64,000 nt of DNA from Mesostigma viride (Eukaryota; Streptophyta; Mesostigmatophyceae; Mesostigmatales; Mesostigmataceae). Numbering within the stretch: position 1 is the first letter of the stretch; every line of letters begins with the position of its first letter. The translations under genes and the position numbers were made by a program. Shown piece after piece: positions 1 to 10,581 of the stretch. Under the pieces are notes generated by a model. That model searched no databases. It was not told the DNA's origin and worked only from the letters and a program-made list of their open reading frames with translations. The stretch spans positions 1 to 64,000 of the forward strand of contig RPFO01000080.1 of NCBI GenBank assembly GCA_009746045.1. The letters are read 5' to 3'.

Positions 1-515
1 CGGTTGTTCCTAGGTTACGTGCAGTTCTAGTTTGGACATGATTGTCCCCGTAACAGTACTGTGGTATAGTGGGTGCCTTTGGGCGCCGCGCCGCGTACTA
101 TATTAGTGGTCCTTATCCTTTTGTAGAATGTAGTGGACAGGCGTGCATCTGTGCACCTGCTTGTGTTTCTGTGTTTCTGCAGGCGAGGGCCAGGTCGGCC
201 CGAGCCTGTTGGACCGTTGGTGACCATTTATGCACGTTCCACTCCTTGTGTGGTCACTCGGCGTGTGTTAAATGAATTAGCACATATTAGCTTGGGTCAC
301 GGCAGTTTAGTTGTGTTTCCTTCCTCTTTTCCTGGAGTAAACGGGTTTGATTAAATGGCCTATGGCGTATTACAGTAGTACATATGTAAATGCATTGAGA
401 TCTGGTTCGTCTCGGTCGTCTTTCGCTAGGGGTGTAAATAGAAGCAGCCTCACTAGTTTAGGTAGTATCAGGACAGGTAGAGGTAGAGGTGGCGGCCGAG
501 GCTTGCGGCGTAACA
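1..515 (+). repeat. E5 5' LTR (left-truncated by window edge)
   Basis: This matches 18,045-18,559. It ends in CGTAACA, the inverse of the TGTTACG that opens the complete 3' copy at 17,989. Full LTR length is 571 bp. Confidence 0.95.
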
Positions 516-516
516 A

Positions 517-530
517 TGGACTCGGAGGTA
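517..530 (+). promoter_or_regulatory. E5 primer-binding site (candidate)
   Basis: TGGACTCGGAGG starts one base after the LTR end. TGG is expected opposite a tRNA 3' CCA. I did not assign the tRNA. Confidence 0.5.
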
Positions 531-1041
531 GTTTAGATAGAGAGCGAGACGACGATCCTTTGCAACATACGTCATTGAATCAACCCTTCCGCGGCTGGGA
601 AAAAGAAGACGACACGTACTTGACAGGTAATGGGCGGGTCGCCGTCAAGCTAGGAGGATAGTGCTGCCTGATTCAGGACACGCCCTGCCTAGACGTTAGA
701 CCTGCTCGAAGCGGAAAATCCTTTCGTATATAGCTCCTGCTCCTCGTCTTGTTTCCTTAGAAAGATGGTTTACTGCCGTAGACAGTTGCTGGTTTTGGTT
801 CGACGATAGAGAGACGGCTAGCGTCTCGTAGATTACCCTTTTTCTGCATCGTGCCTGCTTCGTATTTAGACGACCCTTCGCCGGACGCAGAATTCTTGAA
901 ACCGGATACTTACGACCACCTGGCGCTGGAAACATCGTCCCTACGTGCGTCGTCAATCTGGTTCGGTTTCAGACACCCGAGATAAGTCGCCTTCTCCTCG
1001 TTCTCCTCATTTGACTGCTCAAGACTACCAGGTGCGTTACC
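531..1041 (+). other. E5 leader, no intact gene
   Basis: There is no open frame longer than about 45 codons past 661. Short runs in different frames could be a broken 5' part of gag, but I cannot support one. Confidence 0.5.
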
Positions 1042-1434
1042 ATGAGCCAACGGCGATCTTTTACTGCTCCTTCCCATTCTTCTAGCGATAATAGTCTAGC
1101 TAAATATTACGTAGTGATTACGCCTCAATGGTCCTCCATTTTCCTTTCTTGGTCCGACGCTAGGAAGATCGTTCAGAATCGTGAATATAACGTAATTAGG
1201 TATAAGAAATTTATGTCCTTTGAAGAAGCTCAGCAGTTCCTTATAGATCATAGCCAAACAGATTTAGGCCTGCATGTACGCCCTATTCCTCATGGTCGCC
1301 CTCCAGTAGAAGCTCTAGTCTTTGCTACCCCTCCTTCTTCTCCCCCTAAACGGGCTGCATCTGCATCTGCTTCAGATACTCCTCTCACTTTGGAGTTTGG
1401 TTCCCTATCCATTACTGTTGTTAAAAAGGATTGA
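1042..1434 (+). CDS. Viroplasmin / RNase H1 N-terminal-like protein in E5
   Basis: This is an intact 130-residue ORF with an ATG start. Residues about 20-75 read YYVV, then IFLSWSDARKIVQ, then YKKFMSFEEAQQFL. That pattern is typical of the caulimovirus viroplasmin / RNase H1 N-terminal domain, a small fold that binds RNA-DNA hybrids or dsRNA. The C-terminal half is Pro/Ala/Ser-rich. It lies before gag, where chromoviruses normally have nothing. A role in handling the RNA/DNA intermediate or the particle is inference. The domain call rests on motif spacing and is fairly secure; the function is not. Confidence 0.72.
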   Translation: MSQRRSFTAPSHSSSDNSLAKYYVVITPQWSSIFLSWSDARKIVQNREYNVIRYKKFMSFEEAQQFLIDHSQTDLGLHVRPIPHGRPPVEALVFATPPSSPPKRAASASASDTPLTLEFGSLSITVVKKD

Positions 1435-1527
1435 TTTTAATTTTGTTCCTGCTGCAGACCTTCAAGGTTTTTCCTTTTTCTTTTGTTGCTTTCTTCTTTT
1501 GATTCCTATTCCTTTACGTAATTAAAG

Positions 1528-3274
1528 ATGGATCCAGTGGGTGGAGATATGTCGCCTATACCTACCAATAATAATAATAATACTACTACTAATAACATTA
1601 ACAATAACAATACTCGTGGTAACCGACGGGACTCCTTGGAAACGGTACACCATCTCACTCCTCAAGGTATTCTGCGTACCTCACCGCCTTCTCCTGTTGC
1701 TGGTGGTCGCCGTCGTCCCTCAATTACCCCACCTACCTATGAACAACGTATTTCCCAAGTCAGATTTAGTGAGGAACCTTCTTTCGTTGTGAACCAGGCC
1801 CCTGCCCCTTCTGCAACCTTGGCTCACCCCTCCAGCAGGTCCTCACACACTAACAATGCTCCTAGGCCTCCTTCCCACCCTGTGCCTTCAATGCCTGCTA
1901 TTAACACGGGTCGTACCTCGGCCCCTGTCGGCCCTTCTGGGCGCCCTAGTGCAGTTCCCTTTTACCACCTGCTTCCTGGTCCTACCCTGAGACGGCCTAT
2001 GAGGCTGCCCAGGTTCCTACCCGTGTGGCTGATTTAGAAGTTAATAATGATTTCAGTACCATGCCCCTAGATGATAGGAATTATGATCATTTTGCCTATT
2101 CCTCTCTTCGTGAGCAATATACTGTCCCCTTCTCCTATGGGCACCATCCGGAAACGGTGGCTCCCTCTAGACCCCTACCCAAGACTTTTCCTATCCCTTC
2201 CTTCTATCCCGCTTATGTAGCAGTGGAAGATAGTGGCCCTATGGGAAAAACTGATTCTTCTAATCCCCCTAAGCCTCCTGCTCTTCCCCTCTTTGCCAAC
2301 CTTCCTAAGCTGGATGTCAAGTCTACCCCTCAACAGTTTTTCACCTTCATTATGTTGCTCACCCAGAACACAGAGTCCTGGCAGAACCACAATAGGTGGC
2401 GCCTCTCTGATGCTGTACTAGTTCCTCATTATCTTACTACCTGCATTACTCCTGAACTTGCTAACCTCATCCAGTGTGAGTCTCTTGCCTCTCATGCCTA
2501 CCCAAACTCTGTAGCAGAATTGTTCAAGCGTTTAGAGAACCATTTAGTCCCTCCCGATGCAGATTGGCAGGATAGATTATCCTTTGGCACCTTGCAGCAG
2601 GGTACCAAGTCCTTCAAAGAATATATGAAAGAGTTTGATGCTCAGATGGTACGAATTAGGGATTTGTCGGGTGCAGAAGTACGTGCTCGCTTCCTTCAGG
2701 GCCTCAGTAGACCCTTATTGCGTGAAGTCAAGCGCCAGTTCTCTGCCTACCGTTTTACTGACCTGCCCCTCAAGCATGTGCGCAGCATCTTTTACGAGTA
2801 GCAGATTTCTTCTCCACACCTTCTCTTCCTACCCGTTCCCGTATTAATAATATAAGCCTTACCCCTGAGGAGGAGAACTCCTATGTAGAAGAATTAGATA
2901 TCTGTGTGACTGACCTTTCAGCTCTGGATGTCTCTCATATTACCTGCTATCATTGTAAGGAAGTAGGTCACCTTAAACGTGAGTGCCCCAAGTTCCTTTC
3001 GGGTGCTCCCCCTCATCCCGACGCTCGCCCTCCTCGTACCCCTCAGCGTGCTCCTATTCGTCCCACTTCAGGACGCATTCCTTCAGCTACCCCTAGTAGG
3101 CTGAATGCTGTGCAGACAGGATCCCCAGGGTTCCCCTATGATAATCAGGCTCCCGCACCCTCTTCAATCCCTCGTGACCCTCCAGCAGTGGCTTTTCCGC
3201 CAGGGTCTTCTTCGGGGTTCGTTCCTATGGATTTGGGGGGGAGGGGGAACAGTAGGCCTGTCAGCCGGGGGTAA
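1528..3274 (+). pseudogene. E5 gag with zinc knuckle, frameshifted
   Basis: Gag starts at ATG 1528 with an Asn-rich then Pro/Ser-rich N-terminus. Frame changes occur near 1,975-1,990 and near 2,795. The middle part (2,025-2,801) has the helical retrotransposon-gag pattern, with residues such as WQDRLSFGTLQQG and KSFKEYMKEF. The last part (2,906-3,274) carries one CCHC knuckle, CYHCKEVGHLKREC (CX2CX4HX4C), which binds genomic RNA in the particle. The reading resumes cleanly after each break, so each looks like a one-base indel. It could be decay or sequence error. Confidence 0.85.
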
Positions 3275-3447
3275 CCTGGACAGGTCCTTAGATAGTACCC
3301 CAGATATAATTTTTGCTTGCCTGTTTTTATAACCTCTGTAGGAGCTGAATCATCCCTACCACTACGTGTGCGTCCTCTTATGTTCTTGAATGGTGGCTTA
3401 ACCGTCCCTCATACTGTTGTAGACCCCTTCTGCATGCTGATGAACTC

Positions 3448-3786
3448 TTGAATGTCTCTGTGTTAGTGGATAGCGGTGCGGCTAGCTCCTTTGTGAGCGA
3501 GGCCCTAGTTAGGCGTTTAGGACTAGTCCCTACCCCTCACACAAAAACTGTCACTGTCCATTATGCTGACGGTCGCACCAGTCATTCCCCGGGTACGGTG
3601 TCCCTTCCCCTGGTCATACAAGGACGTACGGTCAACCTGACGGCCACTATAGGCCCTATCACTACAGCTGATGTATTACTAGGATTAGATTGGCACCAGG
3701 ATAATAAATCACTATTAATTATGATACTATGGTCATTTGGTTTCCAGATAGCTCTTACTGGGTACCAGAACGTCATTATAGATTAG
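3448..3786 (+). pseudogene. E5 retropepsin-like protease segment
   Basis: LVDSGAASSFV gives the catalytic D-S-G and VLLGLDWH gives the second conserved strand (hydrophobic-hydrophobic-G-x-D). It would cleave the Gag-Pol polyprotein inside the particle. The frame is not continuous with gag upstream or RT downstream. A frame change follows the LGLDWH motif, so the C-terminal residues of the printed frame are probably not native. Confidence 0.8.
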
Positions 3787-3910
3787 AAAATTTATCCTTG
3801 GTAGATATTACTCCTCCTACACCTGTTGATCCTCCTGTAGACCTATACCTGAAGTATTAATGTCAATGACGAATTACGTTCTGAACTAAAGAAATGGATA
3901 CCTATTATGT

Positions 3911-5182
3911 ATGTTCCTTCAGTTAGAAGTACAAGAGATACCTATCACTAATAATAGTGTGGATATAGATGTAAATACAGTGGATACAATAGGAGTGGGA
4001 TTTACTGAAAATGAAATAGTAAGATACATGGCTGTGATAGATTCCTCAAAAGTATTTGAAGAAAAGACTCCTTCTTATCCTCCTCCTCGTTCTGTTTTAC
4101 ACCGTGTAGTTATCAAGGACGGTGCAGTTCCTACGCACTCTCCGATGTATAGAATGGGCCCTACAGAATTAAAGGAACTAAAACAGATTTTAGTATCACT
4201 ATTAGAAGCAGGATTGATAGAGCCTAGTAACTCCCCCTACTCCGCTGGTGTCCTGTTAGTTCCTAAACCAAATGGCAAGTTTCGCCTAGTTACTGATTAT
4301 AGGAAGCTAAACGATATTACTGTGAAGTCTAAATACCCTCTACCTCGTATTGATGATATATTTAATAAGGTTAAAGGTTCTACCTGTTTCACAGTACTAG
4401 ATTGTGCGGATGGTTTTTGGCAACTACGTATAGCTCCTGAGGATTGCCACAAAACCGCCTTTGCTACCCCTTTTGGCATTACCAGTTTAGAGTAGCGGCT
4501 ATGGGACTCTGTAACTCTCCTGCCTCTTTCCAAATGTTAATGAATGAAGTGCTTAGACCTGTTATGGGAAATTCCACCTTCCTCAAGTGTCCTCTGATTT
4601 AAAGGATCCTTCCTTCTCCTCTGTTTCTTTATCTGAGCATGACCGTTCTTGTGCTCAAGCTTACTTAGATGATATCCTTATTTATTCTCCTGATTTTGAA
4701 ACGCACCTACGTGATTTAAAGAAAGTATTAGAAATCATGGCTGAAAATTCTTTATGGGCGCGCCGTGCTAAAGTTCGTTCGGGTAGGAGTGTCCCATTTT
4801 AGGGCACGTTCTGTCAGATGCCGGGGTCGCTACCGACCCGGAAAGACTAAGTCAATTCAGGAATGGCCTACCCTACCGACGTTAAAGGTGTACGTAGTTT
4901 CTAGGAATTGCTTCTTACTATAGGCGTTTTATCCCGCGTTTCGCAACTATAGCAGCCCTATTAATCATCTATTAAAGAAGGATATCCCCTTTGTTTGGAG
5001 TAGTGAATGTCAGTCGGCTTTTCAGTGTCTAAAATCCCTACTCCTCTCCCCTCCTGTACTCATCCTACCGGATACTACTAAACCCTTTGTTGTAGCACAG
5101 ATGCTAGCAAGGTAGCTATAGGGGCGTCCTTCTCCAGGATCAGGGTCAGGGCTTACAGCCAATCGAGTATATCTCTAGGACA
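3911..5182 (+). pseudogene. E5 reverse transcriptase, frameshifted
   Basis: 3,911-4,495 holds the fingers and palm start: KFRLVTDYRKLN, then YPLPRIDDIF and the catalytic-Asp strand FTVLDCADGFWQL. The frame then closes at a TAG and resumes in another frame with MGLCNSPASFQMLMN. 4,587-4,802 carries the active site AYLDDILIYS (YLDD). 4,803-5,182 encodes thumb and connection residues such as YYRRFIPRF in a third frame. It is a Ty3-type RT. At least three frame changes stop it being made as one protein as written. Confidence 0.85.
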
Positions 5183-5767
5183 ATGCTTCCTGCGGAGCGT
5201 AACTATCCCGTCCACCAGCAAGAACTATTAGCTGTGGTGTACTGTTGCCACGCGTGGCAGCACTTTCTTAAAGGTGCTCAATTTGATGTTTGTCTGAATG
5301 AACCCTGTGAGATTGATCCTTATAGATTAGTTATCCAGACAGATCACCGCCCTCTTACCCATCTTCTCTCACAACCCAACCTTACCCCTCGTCAAGCGCG
5401 CTGGATGGAGTTTTTAGCACAGTTCTCCCCTTTTAAACTTCAGTATGTTAAGGGTGTAGATAACATAGTACCAGATGCACTCTCTCGTCGTGCAGATTAC
5501 TCCTTTTTCGAGGACCTTGATGTTCTCAATACTACTCTAGTTCCTACTACTATGGGTGTAACCCCGTATGGTGAACTACCTGATGATGAATCCTATGCCT
5601 ACCTCTTTCATACAGCTGTTCGCATGCCTGATCTCCTTTCTCACGTAGGACTCTCTCTCCCGTGTGAGGCCCTTCCTGTGGTCTCGGTGGGGGGGGAGGG
5701 GAAAAATAAAATTTCTATACCGCTTAGCCATATAGCGACTAGGTCAGGAAAGTCTTATGAAACATAG
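5183..5767 (+). pseudogene. E5 RNase H segment
   Basis: ERNYPVHQQELLAVV supplies the E-containing helix, LVIQTDHRPLTHLL the Asp strand, and KGVDNIVPDALSRR the final D. This is the standard Ty3 RNase H pattern, which removes the RNA template during reverse transcription. The first Asp strand lies just upstream near 5,095 in another frame. After RNase H the ORF runs into a Glu/Asp-containing linker before ending at 5,767. Confidence 0.8.
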
Positions 5768-5975
5768 TCCCTCTAGGACCTCCCCTTCTCTTTGGCAAGG
5801 CGGTAGGAGATCTCTTTAAACCTGTTCTGGATACCTCTGTAGCGATGCCTACCTCTGATCTCGAACGCTTATTAGTAGATTTACGGCCACTGAGCCGGAA
5901 GCATTAGCTGCCATTGCTGCCCATCCCCAACAATTAGGCAAGCACCCTTGTAAATTTGTAGGTGGATTTTTATAT

Positions 5976-7370
5976 GTGCAGATAGCAGATTCTCCCCCTC
6001 AATGGCGCCTGTATGTCCCTCCTATCTGTCGCTCCTCCTTGCTCTTTGAGTTGCATGACTTAGCTGCTCACCAGGGTGGTAAACGGGTACGGGACCTAGT
6101 AGCCCGCTCTTACTACTGGCCTTCCCTTTTAAAGGATGTAGATGAGTATGTTAGAACCTGTCAATCTTGCCAGGAGATGAAACCCAACAATGTAGGACAG
6201 ATAGCAGAGCCTAGGACCTTACCTGATCCCATCATGCCGTGGGACTCCATTATGATGGATTTTGTAGGACCTTTTAGGAAGAATGATAGAGGTAACGCCC
6301 AGATCCTTGTTTTTGTAGATCGTTTTACTCGTATGTGTCATCTCGTGCCGTGTCCCTTAGAACTCACCGCACGCGATTGCGCACGCCTATACCTTAATAA
6401 CGTATATAGATATCATGGTTTGAGTAGGCAGTTTATTAGTGATAAGGATAAGTTATTCACTTCTGATTTTTGGCAGCAGTTCTTCGCTGCTATCGGTACC
6501 AAGGTCACCTTCGGTACTGCCTACCACTCCTCCTCGTCTCATTTAGTAGAACGTTTGAATAGGGTAGTGGAAGAAGCTCTGCGTCACTATGTGAATGGCT
6601 CTGGGAGTGATTGGGAGGATTACCTATGTTTGGTAGAGTTTTCCCTTAACAATTGCCCTCAGGCTGCGCATGGTTATACGCCCTTCTTCCTAGATACTGG
6701 TAGACAACCTCTTACCCCTACCTCTCTTTTAGCTAGTCCTTTAAGGGACAAGGATGATGTGTCCCGGGATACTGTAGAAGGTGTGCAGGCGTTATTAGAT
6801 AAGATGAAGAATGCACACGACAACGCTATTGCAGGGTACCATAGGGCGCAGGCCAAATACCTTGCTAGGTTGCGTGCCTCATTAGATAGAAGAGCACCTG
6901 AGATAGAAATAGGAGATTTAGTCTTAGTAGAAGGCCCCCGTGTTGGCCGCTTCGCTCATAAGTTCGAAGCTGAACTGAAAGTGAAACTTAGGCCCGCCTT
7001 CTTAGGACCTTTCCGTGTGTTGTCTAGAGTAGGTAATTTTCTGTATGAGATAGATATTCCTACCTCTTGGCAGACCCACTCTCGCACCTTTCATAGAAGC
7101 CAGCTGAAGCTCTATCATCAGAGCACGTTCGCTGGTAGAGAATTGGCCCCTGCCCCTTTAGAGCATAACCCGGATACTGGTGAGGTAGAGGATGAGGTAG
7201 AGGGTATCGTGGCCCATAGAGATATCAAAAAAGGCCGCGGTACCCAGCGCCAGTATAAGGTGAAGTGGATGTATGCTCGTAGTGAGGTAGATAAGGTCTG
7301 GTATACTGAGAGTGAGCTAGATGGGTGTAGTCGCCTGCTGCAGGAGTATAAAACCCTGCATAAGCTCTAG
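5976..7370 (+). CDS. E5 integrase with C-terminal chromodomain
   Basis: This is a 464-residue open frame. Residues about 28-70 carry the HHCC zinc motif (HDLAAH then CQSC). The catalytic triad is D95 (MMDFVGPF), D156 (FISDKDKLF) and E192 (HLVERLNR), with 35 residues between D156 and E192, so a regular DDE core. The C-terminal 55 or so residues (from about EVEGIVAHRD to LLQEY) have the chromodomain pattern with KVKW and a Trp-Tyr pair, which in chromoviruses steers integration to marked chromatin. It inserts element cDNA into the genome. It is intact, unlike the pol parts upstream. The usual start would be within the polyprotein. Confidence 0.92.
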   Translation: MQIADSPPQWRLYVPPICRSSLLFELHDLAAHQGGKRVRDLVARSYYWPSLLKDVDEYVRTCQSCQEMKPNNVGQIAEPRTLPDPIMPWDSIMMDFVGPFRKNDRGNAQILVFVDRFTRMCHLVPCPLELTARDCARLYLNNVYRYHGLSRQFISDKDKLFTSDFWQQFFAAIGTKVTFGTAYHSSSSHLVERLNRVVEEALRHYVNGSGSDWEDYLCLVEFSLNNCPQAAHGYTPFFLDTGRQPLTPTSLLASPLRDKDDVSRDTVEGVQALLDKMKNAHDNAIAGYHRAQAKYLARLRASLDRRAPEIEIGDLVLVEGPRVGRFAHKFEAELKVKLRPAFLGPFRVLSRVGNFLYEIDIPTSWQTHSRTFHRSQLKLYHQSTFAGRELAPAPLEHNPDTGEVEDEVEGIVAHRDIKKGRGTQRQYKVKWMYARSEVDKVWYTESELDGCSRLLQEYKTLHKL

Positions 7371-7446
7371 TTGTAGACCTTCTCCTCTCTTATGTTATGT
7401 CTGCTGTCGACGGATGGTTGGTTGTCCCCTCCCCTCCGCAGCCGTC

Positions 7447-9758
7447 ATGTCAGAGCCTACCCCTCCGGCTGAGAGCTCGCTGCCGTCCCCGCCCCACCGG
7501 ACCCTGAGCTGTATTTCGAGGCCCTTCCGGGCCGCTGGGTGTCGCGATCTAGTTACCCGGGTGGCGTGGTGCAGCCGGCCCTTCAGGCCCAACATGCGGG
7601 CTTAGTCAGGGCGGCCCTCTTCGGGGTCACGTGGTATGGTCCTTCCCCTGATGAGCCGCACCAGCTTGTCCTGCACGGGTTCGATGATGCCGGACACTGT
7701 TTGTTGGGGTGTGGTTCCAGCTGTCCCGCCTTGGGGCAGATAGATGCGGTTCTCCGGTGTTGCCGTGTGTTCTCCTACCTCTCCACTCCTGTGGGCCGTA
7801 CCTGCCTACGGGAGGTGTTCCCGTGGCTTCCAGCTGAGGGTGATGCTGAGGTAGACGAGAACCCCTGCGACCTTTTACGGGCCGTAGAGTTCATGGAGAT
7901 AGCTGATCAGTCGGCGGGACTAGCGGTTAGTGGTCCTACCCCTTCGGGCGCCCCAGCCGAGGTACATTATACTCCAGATTATTCTGCCTCGAGCGCTGCG
8001 TCCGCCTCCTCTGCGTCTGTTCCTCCCTCTCCGGTCCCGTCGTCCCCTCGGTCGACCCGGGATGTCGCAGTGGAGCCTACCCCTTCGGGTTTGCCTGATC
8101 CTCTTTCGGCGACGGTCTCGGCTATGCAGGCTCAGATCCAGTCTTTGACCACGGCGTTTGGGGCCTTCCTTGCGGCCCAGGCGCAGGTCCCGGCCACGCC
8201 GGCTGGATCCGCGCCCCCTACCCCTTCTGTCGCCCCGGCGACTACGGCTTCGCCCGCGCCCCCGCCTGCGCCCGCGGTCGCTGTGGTTCCGGCGGCTCCT
8301 GCGACTCCTGCTGCCTCTGCGCCTGTTACCGCTGTACCTGCGCCTACGCGGGAGTCTCCTGCCCCGGTTAGCTCGCCCTCCGTCGCTGCTTCCGAGCCTC
8401 CTCCCGCTCAGGCGCAGACGTCGCGGGGTTTCTTTGGCGATACTAGCGGGCTTCCCAGACTTTGGGAGGGTGGTCCTCCGCAGAGGATTCCGGTTCCTGA
8501 CTGGGGCCTGGATGGTAGTCAATCTTATGCAGGACTGCCTGTCCCTACGGGCCCCATTTTCAACATGTGGCCTGAGGGTGCACCGGCAACGGAGACCGGC
8601 GCGCCTGCGTCGTTGGCGGGTCCGTCACGGCCCTCTCTGGCTTCGGGTCCGGCGCGACCTCCTGTTTTACCAGTGCCCCCTGCGTCGGTGTCGGCTCCTG
8701 CCCCTGCGTCAGCCCCTGCTCCGGTCCCTCCTCCTTCGGCCTCGCGGTCTTTGGCCGCGGTTGTTCGGTCCACCGGTCAGGATCCTCGCGCCATCCGCGC
8801 TGCCGATTCCCTCAGGGAGTTGTCCCAGGGTGATCGGGACAGGGCTCCTTCTGTGGTGCACGCGACGCCGGAGTCGCGTGACACGCCCATTCCGGGGTAT
8901 GGTATGTCCGCACTCGCCTGCCGACAGTGTGACCTGCCGCGCGCCTCTGCTGAGCTTGCCATCTCTCCCATGTCCTATGGGTTCTCCCAGGTGTGTCGGG
9001 CGCCCCGGGATCGTGGCCTACCCATTGAGACTGATCGGCCTCCGTTCGACATGGTTATTTTAGCTGATCCGGTGTTCGAGGGTGAGATCCTGGTCCGGCG
9101 CGTCCTGTATCGCTGGGCGAGGCGCCACAACGACTTGGACACCTACGGTGGGTTTCAGTGGGCTTACCCTCCCCCTCTGGGCATTATGGCTTCGGATGCC
9201 CTTACAGTAGAGTTTCCTGCGGTGCCGGGTGCGGCGTACACTACGGTCCTCCAGCCCATCCTTGAGTGGGATGCCCGCCGCCCGGCGCCTATCCCGGGCC
9301 AGGGTCTAGACTCCCGCGGTCACCCTCCTCCTCGTGCCAGCGACTACCTAGAGACCTTCGGGTCGCGACAGTGTGTTCGTCGGTGGCGCTCCCGCGAGGT
9401 TCGGCACATCCGGTTGTGGCCGTCCAACGTGGAGCCCCTGGTGGACCTGTTCTTCCCGACGGGTATGCGCCCTCGGATTCGGTACCATCGCCTCCTCCTG
9501 CGGGCCCTTTGCCTGATCGCGGTAGAGCCTTTCCTTCGCCTCTTTGCCTGTGGCTTTCTGGACTGGGCCCGTGGCCAGGTCGTCCTCACGCAGCATAGGT
9601 ATTACTGGGCCTTCCTGGGCCTCTTTCCTGACGGCGTGTGGGCCGATGTTTTCCTCACTGTAGATAGGCATGACAATGTTGAGGATGTGGCTCACTACCA
9701 GGCCTACCTGGAGGTCCTGCTGGCCTCTCGTGGCACTTACCAGACGGATGGCCACTAG
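7447..9758 (+). CDS. E5 long accessory ORF downstream of integrase, unknown function
   Basis: The open frame from 7,539 to 9,758 gives 739 residues. A better start is ATG 7,447, whose frame joins it through a likely one-base shift in the C-rich stretch near 7,485-7,500. The N-terminal 130 residues contain several Cys. Residues about 150-480 are Ala/Pro/Ser low-complexity. The last 250 residues are compact and rich in Trp, Arg and Leu (for example RYYWAFLGLFPDGVWADVF) and look folded. I see no signal peptide, env-like fusion segment or known catalytic motif. GC is much higher than in the pol region before it. Position matches the extra 3' ORF or env slot of other Ty3 elements. I do not recognise the family. 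Confidence 0.6.
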
Positions 9759-9939
9759 ATAGAGGGCCTTAGGCCCGACCTGAGGGTGTTGTCCCTCCGG
9801 TATGTAGAGTCGCCCTCATATTCTGGCCAGTTGGTTGGCTGTTCTTGGTCCTTAGCGCTGATGTGTTTACTCTGTGTGTCCTGCCCAGTGCCGTCCCCCC
9901 CGGCCAGGACTCCGTTCCAGGCAGTTAGGGGAACCTACC
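9759..9939 (+). other. E5 3' untranslated part, left of E1
   Basis: This non-coding stretch resumes at 17,793-17,988 after E1. Bases 9,935-9,939 are CTACC, the target duplicated by E1. Confidence 0.8.
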
Positions 9940-10554
9940 AGTTAACGTAAAGGATTTACGTTAGATGGATAGAGATTGTTACGCTCTTTCCAACGGCACC
10001 TTGAACGCCTCATTTGGTTAAGGAACGTAAAAGTTATGACGTTTCCTAGGCTGTGCCGACAGTACCCGGCGCGCCACTGTGGGCGCGTACGGACACAGGA
10101 TGTACAAGTGTCACTTTGATAGTCCGCAGGACGTTGACAGGACTTGTACAGGACTTGATGGTCAATTGATAGGTAGGCGCACTGTAGCGCGCCAGGACCT
10201 ATGAGACAATTGATGCTGACTAGTGTACGGATAGGTCCACAGGACTAGCCGTATGGACAATTGATAGATCTGCGCGCCAAAGGCGTGCCAGAGTCTGTGT
10301 AATCAATTGATTGACAGTTCAGCTGTGACAGTGCAGCTGAATACTTGGACGCGTCCCTAGCAAGCTATATGAGTGACTTGGTCACACGGGACGCTAGCTC
10401 TTGCGTGCACGCTCTCTTGGCATAACGACCCTGTCGTCTGTGCTACGTGCAGTCTCGGACTTGACGTGACTTACGTCTGTGTTTGCTCATTATAATAAAG
10501 GCAACTTTCCTGCAAGAGCCATGGATTCCCTCGGTGGTAAACTCTCATTCAACT
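9940..10554 (+). repeat. E1 5' LTR
   Basis: It starts AGTTAACG and ends TTCAACT, so the terminal pair is AGTT...AACT rather than TG...CA. The U3 part has four copies of CAATTGAT at 10,163, 10,207, 10,258 and 10,304. A TATA-like TATAATAAA lies near 10,491. Confidence 0.95.
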
Positions 10555-10581
10555 CGTATTACAATCTTCGTACCAAGAAAA

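Noticed and set aside
7920-9063. Long Arg-rich frames on both strands (7,920-8,522 minus; 8,158-9,063 plus)
   Set aside because: They are other-frame readings of the Ala/Pro/Ser-rich, GC-rich stretch of the E5 accessory ORF; composition alone explains their openness.
10483-10581. Upstream part of the E1 ORF0 frame inside the LTR
   Set aside because: It starts within the LTR and has no counterpart in E2; ATG 10,582 is the sensible start.
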